NCBI RefSeq assembly: GCF_958295425.1
Contig: NC_081136.1
Location: 18,799,390 to 18,863,389, forward strand
Source of the DNA: Solea solea
Taxonomy: Eukaryota; Chordata; Actinopteri; Pleuronectiformes; Soleidae
Direction of reading: 5' to 3'
Length of the DNA stretch: 64,000 bases
The notes under the pieces were generated by a model. The model was not told the origin of the DNA. It ran no database searches and saw only the letters and a program-made list of their open reading frames with translations. The translations under genes were made by a program, and so were the position numbers. Positions 45,001 to 60,000 of the stretch are shown here, in pieces. Position 1 is the stretch's first letter, and each line of letters opens with the position of its first letter.

Positions 45001-48000
45001 AAACTGATTCAGTAACATCTCAGCCAACTGACACCTCGTCAGCAACAGCCACTCCCACTGACACAGTTATAACTGAGCCTTCACAGACAACAGTGCTATC
45101 TGAACCAACCACTGAGACTGCTACAACAACATCAGGAACTGCAGGGACAACATTGGCATCTCAACCTACAATTACTACTGACTTTGTGTCTTCTGAGTCT
45201 ATGGCTACTGTAACATCTGACCCTCATGAGACAATGACCACACCTGAAGAAACTACTCACACTGAAACAACATTAGTGCCAACAGAAACTACTGCAACAT
45301 CTCAGACAACACTTGCCACATCTGAGACTACACTGGTAACTGAAGAATCCACTCCAACTCAACAAGTAACATCTGGTCACACTGACACCACTTTGCTAAC
45401 TGAATCCACAGCTTGGACAGATACAGTGACATCTGAGCTATCCAGCCCCACCACAGTGTCTGAATCCACCATTCAAACTGATTCACTAACATCTCAGCCA
45501 ACTGACACCTCGTCAGCAACAGTCACTCCCACTGACACAGTTATCACTGAGCCTTCAAAGACAACAGTGCTATCTGAACCAACCACTGAGACTGCTACAC
45601 CAACATCAGGAACTGCAGGGACAACATTGGCATCTCAACCTACAATTACTACTGACTTTGTGTCTTCTGAGTCTATGGCTACTGTAACATCTGACCCCCA
45701 TGAGACAATGACCACACCTGAAGAAACTACTCATACTGAAACAACATTAGTGCCAACAGAAACTACTGCAACATCTCAAACAGTGCCAGCCACAACACTG
45801 GTGACTGAAGAATCCACTCCAACTCAACAATTAACATCTGGTCACACTGACACCACTTTGCTAACTGAATCCACAGCTTGGACAGATACAGTGACATCTG
45901 AGCTATCCAGACCCACCACAGTGTCTGAATCCACCATTCAAACTGATTCAGTAACATCTCAGCCAACTGACACCACGTCAGCACCAGTCACTCCCACTGA
46001 CACAGTTATCACTGAGCCTTCAAAGACAACAGTGATATCTGAACCAACCACTGAGACTGCTACACCAACATCAGGAACTACAGGGACAACATTGGCATCT
46101 CAACCTACAATTACTACTGACTTTGTGTCTTCTGAGTCTATGGCTACTGTAACATCTGACCCTCATGAGACAATGACCACACCTGAAGAAACTACTCATA
46201 CTGAAACAACATTAGTGCCAACAGAAACTACTGCAACATCTCAGACAACACTTGCTACATCTGAGACTACATTGGTAACTGAAGAATCCACTCCAACTCA
46301 ACAAGTAACATCTGATCACACTGACACCACTTTGCTAACTGAATCCACAGCTTGGACCGATACAGTGACATCTGAGCTATCCAGCCCCACCACAGTGTCT
46401 GAATCCACCATTCAAACTGATTCAGTAACATCTCAGCCAACTGACACCACGTCAGCACCAGTCACTCCCACTGACACAGTTATCACTGAGCCTTCAAAGA
46501 CAACAGTGCTATCTGAACCAACCACTGAGACTGCTACACCAACATCAGGAACTACAGGGACAACTTTGGCATCTCAACCTACAATTACTACTGACTTTGT
46601 GTCTTCTGAGTCTATGGCTACTGTAACATCTGACCCTCATGAGACAATGACCACACCTGAAGAAACTACTCATACTGAAACAACATTAGTGCCAACAGAA
46701 ACTACTGCAACATCTCAGACAACACTTGCCACATCTGAGACTACATTGGTAACTGAAGAATCCACTCCAACTCAACAAGTAACATCTGATCACACTGACA
46801 CCACTTTGCTAACTGAATCCACAGCTTGGACAGATACAGTGACATCTGAGCTATCCAGCCCCACCACAGTGTCTGAATCCACCATTCAAACTGATTCAGT
46901 AACATCTCAGCCAACTGACACCACGTCAGCACCAGGCACTCCCACTGACACAGTTATCACTGAGCCTTCAAAGACAACAGTGCTATCTGAACCAACCACT
47001 GAGACTGCTACACCAACATCAGGAACTGCAGAGACAACATTGGCATCTCAACCTACAATTACTACTGACTTTGTGTCTTCTGAGTCTATGGCTACTGTAA
47101 CATCTGACCCTCATGAGACAATGACCACACCTGAAGAAACTACTCATACTGAAACAACATTAGTGCCAACAGAAACTACTGCAACATCTCAGACAACACT
47201 TGCCACATCTGAGACTACACTGGTAACTGAAGAATCCACTCCAACTCAACAAGTAACATCTGGTCACACTGACACCACTTTGCTAACTGAATCCACAGCT
47301 TGGACAGATACAGTGACATCTGAGCTATCCAGCCCCACCACAGTGTCTGAATCCACCATTCAAACTGATTCAGTAACATCTCAGCCAACTGACACCTCGT
47401 CAGCAACAGTCACTCCCACTGACACAGTTATCACTGAGCCTTCAAAGACAACAGTGCTATCTGAACCAACCACTGAGACTGCTACACCAACATCAGGAAC
47501 TGCAGGGACAACATTGGCATCTCAACCTACAATTACTACTGACTTTGTGTCTTCTGAGTCTATGGCTACTGTAACATCTGACCCTCATGAGACAATGACC
47601 ACACCTGAAGAAACTACTCATACTGAAACAACATTAGTGCCAACAGAAACTACTGCAACATCTCAGACAACACTTGCCACATCTGAGACTACACTGGTAA
47701 CTGAAGAATCCACTCCAACTCAACAAGTAACATCTGGTCACACTGACACCACTTTGCTAACTGAATCCACAGCTTGGACAGATACAGTGACATCTGAGCT
47801 ATCCAGCCCCACCACAGTGTCTGAATCCACCATTCAAACTGATTCAGTAACATCTCAGCCAACTGACACCTCGTCAGCAACAGTCACTCCCACTGACACA
47901 GTTATCACTGAGCCTTCAAAGACAACAGTGCTATCTGAACCAACCACTGAGACTGCTACACCAACATCAGGAACTGCAGGGACAACATTGGCATCTCAAC

Positions 48001-51000
48001 CTACAATTACTACTGACTTTGTGTCTTCTGAGTCTATGGCTACTGTAACATCTGACCCTCAAGAGACAATGACCACACCTGAAGAAACTACTCACACTGA
48101 AACAACATTAGTGCCAACAGAAACTACTGCAACATCTCAAACAGTGCCAGCCACAACACTGGTGACTGAAGAATCCACTCCAACTCAACAATTAACATCT
48201 GATCACACTGGCACCACTTTGCTAACTGAACCCACAGCTTGGACAGATACAGTGACATCTGAGCTATCCAGCCACACCACAGTGTCTGAATCCACTATTC
48301 AAACTGATTCAGTAACATCTCGAACAACTGACACCACGTCAGCACCAGTCACTGACACAGTTATCACTGAGCCTTCAAAGACAACAGTGCTATCTGAACC
48401 AACCACTGAGACTGCTACACCAACATCACGAACTGCAGGGACAACATTGGCATCTCAACCTACAATTACTACTGACTTTGTGTCTTCTGAGTCTATGGCT
48501 CCTGTAACATCTGACCCTCATGAGACAATGACCACACCTGAAGAAACTACTCATACTGAAACAACATTAGTGCCAACAGAAACTACTGCAACATCTCAGA
48601 CAACACTTGCCACATCTGAGACTACACTGGTAACTGAAGAATCCACTCCAACTCAACAAGTAACATCTGGTCACACTGACACCACTTTGCTAACTGAATC
48701 CACAGCTTGGACAGATACAGTGACATCTGAGCTATCCAGCCCCACCACAGTGTCTGAATCCACCATTCAAACTGATTCAGTAACATCTCAGCCAACTGAC
48801 ACCACGTCAGCACCAGTCACTCCCACTGACACAGTTATCCCTGAGCCTTCAAAGACAACAGTGCTATCTGAACCAACCACTGAGACTGCTACACCAACAT
48901 CAGGAACTGCAGGGACAACATTGGCATCTCAACCTACAATTACTACTGACTTTGTGTCTTCTGAGTCTATGGCTACTGTAACATCTGACCCTCATGAGAC
49001 AATGACCACACCTGAAGAAACTACTCATACTGAAACAACATTAGTGCCAACAGAAACTACTGCAACATCTCAGACAACACTTGCCACATCTGAGACTACA
49101 TTGGTAACTGAAGAATCCACTCCAACTCAACAAGTAACATCTGATCACACTGACACCACTTTGCTAACTGAATCCACAGCTTGGACAGATACAGTGACAT
49201 CTGAGCTATCCAGCCCCACCACAGTGTCTGAATCCACCATTCAAACTGATTCAGTAACATCTCAGCCAACTGACACCTCGTCAGCAACAGTCACTCCCAC
49301 TGACACAGTTATCACTGAGCCTTCAAAGACAACAGTGCTATCTGAACCAACCACTGAGACTGCTACACCAACATCAGGAACTACAGGGACAACTTTGGCA
49401 TCTCAACCTACAATTACTACTGACTTTGTGTCTTCTGAGTCTATGGCTACTGTAACATCTGACCCTCATGAGACAATGACCACACCTGAAGAAACTACTC
49501 ATACTGAAACAACATTAGTGCCAACAGAAACTACTGCAACATCTCAGACAACACTTGCCACATCTGAGACTACATTGGTAACTGAAGAATCCACTCCAAC
49601 TCAACAAGTAACATCTGATCACACTGACACCACTTTGCTAACTGAATCCACAGCTTGGACAGATACAGTGACATCTGAGCTATCCAGCCCCACCACAGTG
49701 TCTGAATCCACCATTCAAACTGATTCAGTAACATCTCAGCCAACTGACACCACGTCAGCACCAGGCACTCCCACTGACACAGTTATCACTGAGCCTTCAA
49801 AGACAACAGTGCTATCTGAACCAACCACTGAGACTGCTACACCAACATCAGGAACTGCAGGGACAACATTGGCATCTCAACCTACAATTACTACTGACTT
49901 TGTGTCTTCTGAGTCTATGGCTACTGTAACATCTGACCCTCATGAGACAATGACCACACCTGAAGAAACTACTCATACTGAAACAACATTAGTGCCAACA
50001 GAAACTACTGCAACATCTCAGACAACACTTGCCACATCTGAGACTACACTGGTAACTGAAGAATCCACTCCAACTCAACAAGTAACATCTGGTCACACTG
50101 ACACCACTTTGCTAACTGAATCCACAGCTTGGACAGATACAGTGACATCTGAGCTATCCAGCCCCACCACAGTGTCTGAATCCACCATTCAAACTGATTC
50201 AGTAACATCTCAGCCAACTGACACCTCGTCAGCAACAGTCACTCCCACTGACACAGTTATCACTGAGCCTTCAAAGACAACAGTGCTATCTGAACCAACC
50301 ACTGAGACTGCTACACCAACATCAGGAACTGCAGGGACAACATTGGCATCTCAACCTACAATTACTACTGACTTTGTGTCTTCTGAGTCTATGGCTACTG
50401 TAACATCTGACCCTCATGAGACAATGACCACACCTGAAGAAACTACTCATACTGAAACAACATTAGTGCCAACAGAAACTACTGCAACATCTCAGACAAC
50501 ACTTGCCACATCTGAGACTACACTGGTAACTGAAGAATCCACTCCAACTCAACAAGTAACATCTGGTCACACTGACACCACTTTGCTAACTGAATCCACA
50601 GCTTGGACAGATACAGTGACATCTGAGCTATCCAGCCCCACCACAGTGTCTGAATCCACCATTCAAACTGATTCAGTAACATCTCAGCCAACTGACACCA
50701 CATCAGCACCAGTCACTCCCACTGACACAGTTATCACTGAGCCTTCAAAGACAACAGTGCTATCTGAACCAACCACTGAGACTGCTACACCAACATCAGG
50801 AACTGCAGGGACAACATTGGCATCTCAACCTACAATTACTACTGACTTTGTGTCTTCTGAGTCTATGGCTACTGTAACATCTGACCCTCATGAGACAATG
50901 ACCACACCTGAAGAAACTACTCATACTGAAACAACATTAGTGCCAACAGAAACTACTGCAACATCTCAGACAACACTTGCCACATCTGAGACTACATTGG

Positions 51001-54000
51001 TAACTGAAGAATCCACTCCAACTCAACAAGTAACATCTGATCACACTGACACCACTTTGCTAACTGAATCCACAGCTTGGACAGATACAGTGACATCTGA
51101 GCTATCCAGCCCCACCACAGTGTCTGAATCCACCATTCAAACTGATTCAGTAACATCTCAGCCAACTGACACCACGTCAGCACCAGGCACTCCCACTGAC
51201 ACAGTTATCACTGAGCCTTCAAAGACAACAGTGCTATCTGAACCAACCACTGAGACTGCTACACCAACATCAGGAACTGCAGGGACAACAATGCCATCTC
51301 AACCTACAATTACTACTGACTTTGTGTCTTCTGAGTCTTTGGCTACTGTAACATCTGACCCTCATGAGACAATGACCACAGCTGAAGAAACTCCTCATAC
51401 TGAAACAACATTAGTGCCAACAGAAACTACTGCAACATCTCAAACAGTGCCAGCCACAACACTGGTGACTGAAGAATCCACTCCAACTCAACAATTAACA
51501 TCTGATCACACTGGCACCACTTTGCTAACTGAACCCACAGCTTGGACAGATACAGTGACATCTGAGCCATCTATCCTCACCACAGTGTCTGAATCCACCA
51601 TTCAAACTGATTCAGTAACATCTCAGCCAACTGACACCACGTCAGCACCAGTCACTCCCACTGACACAGTTATCACTGAGCCTTCAAAGACAACAGTGCT
51701 ATCTGAACCAACCACTGAGACTGCTACACCAACATCAGGAACTGCAGGGACAACAATGCCATCTCAACCTACAATTACTACTGACTTTGTGTCTTCTGAG
51801 TCTATGGCTACTGTAACATCTGACCCTCATGAGACAATGACCACACCTGAAGAAACTACTCATACTGAAACAACATTAGTGCCAACAGAAACTACTGCAA
51901 CATCTCAGACAACACTTGCCACATCTGAGACTACATTGGTAACTGAAAAATCCACTCCAACTCAACAAGTAACATCTGATCACACTGACACCACTTTGCT
52001 AACTGAATCCACAGCTTGGACAGATACAGTGACATCTGAGCTATCAAGCCCCACCACAGTGTCTGAATCCACCATTCAAACTGATTCAGTAACATCTCAG
52101 CAAACTGACACCACGTCAGCACCAGGCACTCCCACTGACACAGTTATCACTGAGCCTTCAAAGACAACAGTGCTATCTGAACCAAGCACTGAGACTGCAG
52201 GGACAACATTGGCATCTCAACCTACAATTACTACTGACTTTGTGTCTTCTGAGTCTATGGCTACTGTAACATCTGACCCTCATGAGACAATGACCACACC
52301 TGAAGAAACTACTCATACTGAAACAACATTAGTGCCAACAGAAACTACTGCAACATCTCAGACAACACTTGCCACATCTGAGACTACATTGGTAACTGAA
52401 GAATCCACTCCAACTCAACAAGTAACATCTGATCACACTGACACCACTTTGCTAACTGAACCCACAGCTTGGACAGATACAGTGACATCTGAGCCATCTA
52501 TCCCCACCACAGTGTCTGAATCCACCATTCAAACTGATTCAGTAACATCTCAGCCAACTGACACCTCGTCAGCAACAGCCACTCCCACTGACACAGTTAT
52601 AACTGAGCCTTCACAGACAACAGTGCTATCTGAACCAACCACTGAGACTGCTACACCAACATCAGGAACTGCAGGGACAACATTGGCATCTCAACCTACA
52701 ATTACTACTGACTTTGTGTCTTCTGAGTCTATGGCTACTGTAACATCTGACCCTCATGAGACAATGACCACACCTGAAGAAACTACTCACACTGAAACAA
52801 CATTAGTGCCAACAGAAACTACTGCAACATCTCAAACAGTGCCAGACACAACACTGGTGACTGAAGAATCCACTCCAACTCAACAATTAACATCTGATCA
52901 CACTGGCACCACTTTGCTAACTGAACCCACAGCTTGGACAGATACAGTGACATCTGAGCCATCTATCCCCACCACAGTGTCTGAATCCACCATTCAAACT
53001 GATTCAGTAACATCTCAGCCAACTGACACCACGTCAGCACCAGTCACTCCCACTGACACAGTTATCACTGAGCCTTCAAAGACAACAGTACTATCTGAAC
53101 CAACCACTGAGACTGCTACACCAACACCAGGAACTGCAGGGACAACAATGCCATCTCAACCTACAATTACTACTGACTTTGTGTCTTCTGAGTCTTTGGC
53201 TACTGTAACATCTGACCCTCATGAGACAATGACCACAGCTGAAGAAACTCCTCATACTGAAACAACATTAGTGCCAACAGAAACTACTGCAACATCTCAA
53301 ACAGTGCCAGCCACAACACTGGTGACTGAAGAATCCACTCCAACTCAACAATTAACATCTGATCACACTGGCACCACTTTGCTAACTGAACCCACAGCTT
53401 GGACAGATACAGTGACATCTGAGCCATCTATCCTCACCACAGTGTCTGAATCCACCATTCAAACTGATTCAGTAACATCTCAGCCAACTGACACCACGTC
53501 AGCACCAGTCACTCCCACTGACACAGTTATCACTGAGCCTTCAAAGACAACAGTGCTATCTGAACCAACCACTGAGACTGCTACACCAACATCAGGAACT
53601 GCAGGGACAACAATGCCATCTCAACCTACAATTACTACTGACTTTGTGTCTTCTGAGTCTATGGCTACTGTAACATCTGACCCTCATGAGACAATGACCA
53701 CACCTGAAGAAACTACTCATACTGAAACAACATTAGTGCCAACAGAAACTACTGCAACATCTCAGACAACACTTGCCACATCTGAGACTACATTGGTAAC
53801 TGAAAAATCCACTCCAACTCAACAAGTAACATCTGATCACACTGACACCACTTTGCTAACTGAATCCACAGCTTGGACAGATACAGTGACATCTGAGCTA
53901 TCAAGCCCCACCACAGTGTCTGAATCCACCATTCAAACTGATTCAGTAACATCTCAGCAAACTGACACCACGTCAGCACCAGGCACTCCCACTGACACAG

Positions 54001-57000
54001 TTATCACTGAGCCTTCAAAGACAACAGTGCTATCTGAACCAAGCACTGAGACTGCAGGGACAACATTGGCATCTCAACCTACAATTACTACTGACTTTGT
54101 GTCTTCTGAGTCTATGGCTACTGTAACATCTGACCCTCATGAGACAATGACCACACCTGAAGAAACTACTCATACTGAAACAACATTAGTGCCAACAGAA
54201 ACTACTGCAACATCTCAGACAACACTTGCCACATCTGAGACTACATTGGTAACTGAAGAATCCACTCCAACTCAACAAGTAACATCTGATCACACTGACA
54301 CCACTTTGCTAACTGAACCCACAGCTTGGACAGATACAGTGACATCTGAGCCATCTATCCCCACCACAGTGTCTGAATCCACCATTCAAACTGATTCAGT
54401 AACATCTCAGCCAACTGACACCTCGTCAGCAACAGCCACTCCCACTGACACAGTTATAACTGAGCCTTCACAGACAACAGTGCTATCTGAACCAACCACT
54501 GAGACTGCTACACCAACATCAGGAACTGCAGGGACAACATTGGCATCTCAACCTACAATTACTACTGACTTTGTGTCTTCTGAGTCTATGGCTACTGTAA
54601 CATCTGACCCTCATGAGACAATGACCACACCTGAAGAAACTACTCACACTGAAACAACATTAGTGCCAACAGAAACTACTGCAACATCTCAAACAGTGCC
54701 AGACACAACACTGGTGACTGAAGAATCCACTCCAACTCAACAATTAACATCTGATCACACTGGCACCACTTTGCTAACTGAACCCACAGCTTGGACAGAT
54801 ACAGTGACATCTGAGCCATCTATCCCCACCACAGTGTCTGAATCCACCATTCAAACTGATTCAGTAACATCTCAGCCAACTGACACCACGTCAGCACCAG
54901 TCACTCCCACTGACACAGTTATCACTGAGCCTTCAAAGACAACAGTACTATCTGAACCAACCACTGAGACTGCTACACCAACACCAGGAACTGCAGGGAC
55001 AACAATGCCATCTCAACCTACAATTACTACTGACTTTGTGTCTTCTGAGTCTATGGCTACTGTAACATCTGACCCTCATGAGACAATGACCACACCTGAA
55101 GAAACTACTCACACTGAAACAACATTAGTGCCAACAGAAACTACTGCAACATCTCAGACAACACTTGCCACATCTGAGACTACACTGGTAACTGAAGAAT
55201 CCACTCCAACTCAACAAGTAACATCTGGTCACACTGACACCACTTTGCTAACTGAATCCACAGCTTGGACAGATACAGTGACATCTGAGCTATCCAGCCC
55301 CACCACAGTGTCTGAATCCACCATTCAAACTGATTCAGTAACATCTCAGCCAACTGACACCACGTCAGCACCAGTCACTCCCACTGACACAGTTATCACT
55401 GAGCCTTCAAAGACAACAGTGATATCTGAACCAACCACTGAGACTGCTACACCAACATCAGGAACTACAGGGACAACATTGGCATCTCAACCTACAATTA
55501 CTACTGACTTTGTGTCTTCTGAGTCTATGGCTACTGTAACATCTGACCCTCATGAGACAATGACCACACCTGAAGAAACTACTCATACTGAAACAACATT
55601 AGTGCCAACAGAAACTACTGCAACATCTCAGACAACACTTGCCACATCTGAGACTACATTGGTAACTGAAGAATCCACTCCAACTCAACAAGTAACATCT
55701 GATCACACTGACACCACTTTGCTAACTGAATCCACAGCTTGGACAGATACAGTGACATCTGAGCTATCCAGCCCCACCACAGTGTCTGAATCCACCATTC
55801 AAACTGATTCAGTAACATCTCAGCCAACTGACACCACGTCAGCACCAGTCACTCCCACTGACACAGTTATCACTGAGTCTTCAAAGACAACAGTGCTATC
55901 TGAACCAACCACTGAGACTGCTACACCAACATCAGGAACTACAGGGACAACTTTGGCATCTAAACCTACAATTACTACTGACTTTGTGTCTTCTGAGTCT
56001 ATGGCTCCTGTAACATCTGACCCCCATGAGACAATGACCACACCTGAAGAAACTACTCATACTGAAACAACATTAGTGCCAACAGAAACTACTGCAACAT
56101 CTCAGACAACACTTGCCACATCTGAGACTACATTGGTAACTGAAGAATCCACTCCAACTCAACAAGTAACATCTGATCACACTGACACCACTTTGCTAAC
56201 TGAATCCACAGCTTGGACAGATACAGTGACATCTGAGCTATCCAGCCCCACCACAGTGTCTGAATCCACCATTCAAACTGATTCAGTAACATCTCAGCCA
56301 ACTGACACCACGTCAGCACCAGGCACTCCCACTGACACAGTTATCACTGAGCCTTCAAAGACAACAGTGCTATCTGAACCAACCACTGAGACTGCTACAC
56401 CAACATCAGGAACTACAGGGACAACTTTGGCATCTAAACCTACAATTACTACTGACTTTGTGTCTTCTGAGTCTATGGCTCCTGTAACATCTGACCCCCA
56501 TGAGACAATGACCACACCTGAAGAAACTACTCATACTGAAACAACATTAGTGCCAACAGAAACTACTGCAACATCTCAGACAACACTTGCCACATCTGAG
56601 ACTACATTGGTAACTGAAGAATCCACTCCAACTCAACAAGTAACATCTGATCACACTGACACCACTTTGCTAACTGAACCCACAGCTTGGACAGATACAG
56701 TGACATCTGAGCCATCTATCCCCACCACAGTGTCTGAATCCACCATTCAAACTGATTCAGTAACATCTCAGCCAACTGACACCTCGTCAGCCACAGCCAC
56801 TCCCACTGACACAGTTATAACTGAGCCTTCACAGACAACAGTGCTATCTGAACCAACCACTGAGACTGCTACACCAACATCAGGAACTGCAGGGACAACA
56901 TTGGCATCTCAACCTACAATTACTACTGACTTTGTGTCTTCTGAGTCTATGGCTACTGTAACATCTGACCCTCATGAGACAATGACCACACCTGAAGAAA

Positions 57001-60000
57001 CTACTCACACTGAAACAACATTAGTGCCAACAGAAACTACTGCAACATCTCAAACAGTGCCAGCCACTACACTGGTGACTGAAGAATCCACTCCAACTCA
57101 ACAATTAACATCTGATCACACTGGCACCACTTTGCTAACTGAACCCACAGCTTGGACAGATACAGTGACATCTGAGCCATCTATCCCCACCACAGTGTCT
57201 GAATCCACCATTCAAACTGATTCAGTAACATCTCAGCCAACTGACACCACGTCAGCACCAGTCACTCCCACTGACACAGTTATCACTGAGCCTTCAAAGA
57301 CAACAGTGCTATCTGAACCAACCACTGAGACTGCTACACCAACATCAGGAACTGCAGGGACAACAATGCCATCTCAACCTACAATTACTACTGACTTTGT
57401 GTCTTCTGAGTCTATGGCTACTGTAACATCTGACCCTCATGAGACAATGAGCACACCTGAAGAAACTACTCACACTGAAACAACATTAGTGCCAACAGAA
57501 ACTACTGCAACATCTCAGACAACACTTGCCACATCTGAGACTACACTGGTAACTGAAGAATCCACTCCAACTCAACAAGTAACATCTGGTCACACTGACA
57601 CCACTTTGCTAACTGAATTCACAGCTTGGACAGATACAGTGACATCTGAGCTATCCAGCCCCACCACAGTGTCTGAATCCACCATTCAAACTGATTCAGT
57701 AACATCTCAGCCAACTGACACCACGTCAGCACCAGTCACTCCCACTGACACAGTTATCACTGAGCCTTCAAAGACAACAGTGCTATCTGAACCAACCACT
57801 GAGACTGCTACACCAACATCAGGAACTACAGGGACAACATTGGCATCTCAACCTACAATTACTACTGACTTTGTGTCTTCTGAGTCTATGGCTACTGTAA
57901 CATCTGACCCTCATGAGACAATGACCACACCTGAAGAAACTACTCATACTGAAACAACATTAGTGCCAACAGAAACTACTGCAACATCTCAAACAGTGCC
58001 AGCCACAACACTGGTGACTGAAGAATCCACTCCAACTCAACAAGTAACATCTGGTCACACTGACACCACTTTGCTAACTGAATCCACAGCTTGGACAGAT
58101 ACAGTGACATCTGAGCTATCCAGCCCCACCACAGTGTCTGAATCCACCATTCAAACTGATTCAGTAACATCTCAGCCAACTGACACCACGTCAGCACCAG
58201 TCACTCCCACTGACACAGTTATCACTGAGCCTTCAAAGACAACAGTGCTAACTGAACCAACCACTGAGACTGCTACACCAACATCAGGAACTGCAGGGAC
58301 AACATTGCCATCTCAACCTACAATTACTACTGACTTTGTGTCTTCTGAGTCTATGTCTACTGTAACATCTGACCCCCATGAGACAATGACCACACCTGAA
58401 GAAACTACTCATACTGAAACAACATTAGTGCCAACAGAAACTACTGCAACATCTCAGACAACACTTGCCACATCTGAGACTACATTGGTAACTGAAGAAT
58501 CCACTCCAACTCAACAAGTAACATCTGATCACACTGACACCACTTTGTTAACTGAACCCACAGCTTGGACAGATACAGTGACATCTGAGCTATCCAGCCC
58601 CACCACAGTGTCTGAATCCACCATTCAAACTGATTCAGTAACATCTCAGCCAACTGACACCTCGTCAGCAACAGCCACTCCCACTGACACAGTTATCACT
58701 GAGCCATCAAAGACAACAGTGCTCTCTGAACCAACCACTGAGACTACTACACCAACATCAGGAACTACAGGGACAACATTGGCATCTCAACCTTCAATTA
58801 CTAGTGACTTTGTGTCTTCTGAGTCTATGGCTACTGTAACGTCTGACCCTCATGAGACAATGACCACACCTGAAGAAACTACTCACACTGAAACAACATT
58901 AGTGCCAACAGAAACTACTGCAACATCTCAGACAACACTTGCCACATCTGAGACTACACTGGTAACTGAAGAATCCACTCCAACTCAACAAGTAACATCT
59001 GGTCACACTGACACCACTTTGCTAACTGAATCCACAGCTTGGACAGATACAGTGACATCTGAGCTATCCAGCCCCACCACAGTGTCTGAATCCACCATTC
59101 AAACTGATTCAGTAACATCTCAGCCAACTGACACCACGTCAGCACCAGTCACTCCCACTGACACAGTTATCACTGAGCCTTCAAAGACAACAGTGCTATC
59201 TGAACCAACCACTGAGACTGCTACACCAACATCAGGAACTGCAGGGACAACATTGGCATCTCAACCTACAATTACTACTGACTTTGTGTCTTCTGAGTCT
59301 ATGGCTACTGTAACATCTGACCCCCATGAGACAATGACCACACCTGAAGAAACTACTCATACTGAAACAACATTAGTGCCAACAGAAACTACTGCAACAT
59401 CTCAGACAACACTTGCCACATCTGAGACTACTCTGGTAACTGAAGAATCCACTCCAACTCAACAAGTAACATCTGGTCACACTGACACCACTTTGCTAAC
59501 TGAACCCACAGCTTGGACAGATACAGTGACATCTGAGCCATCTATCCCCACCACAGTGTCTGAATCCACCATTCAAACTGATTCAGTAACATCTCAGCCA
59601 ACTGACACCTCGTCAGCAACAGCCACTCCCACTGACACAGTTATCACTGAGCCATCAAAGACAACAGTGCTCTCTGAACCAACCACTGAGACTACTACAC
59701 CAACATCAGGAACTACAGGGACAACATTGGCATCTCAAACTTCAATTACTAGTGACTTTGTGTCTTCTGAGTCTATGGCTACTGTAACATCTGACCCTCA
59801 TGAGACAATGACCACACCTGAAGAAACTACTCATACTGAAACAACATTAGTGCCAACAGAAACTACTGCAACATCTCAAACAGTGCCAGCCACAACACTG
59901 GTGACTGAAGAATCCACTCCAACTCAACAATTAACATCTGATCACACTGGCACCACTTTGCTAACTGAACCCACAGCTTGGACAGATACAGTGACATCTG

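Noticed and set aside
55820..56515. Two antisense 73-codon open stretches rich in Val and Ser.
   Set aside because: They arise only because single changes in two neighbouring repeat units remove an antisense stop. They show no independent features.
472..59145. About 100 antisense open stretches of 63-73 codons, one in most units, with near-identical predicted peptides (MLT-R/W/M-CQLAEM start).
   Set aside because: They are shadows of the repeat on the other strand: position and period follow the 474-bp unit exactly, their length changes with the 9-bp variant, and the sense frame is a coherent mucin with downstream EGF and SEA modules.
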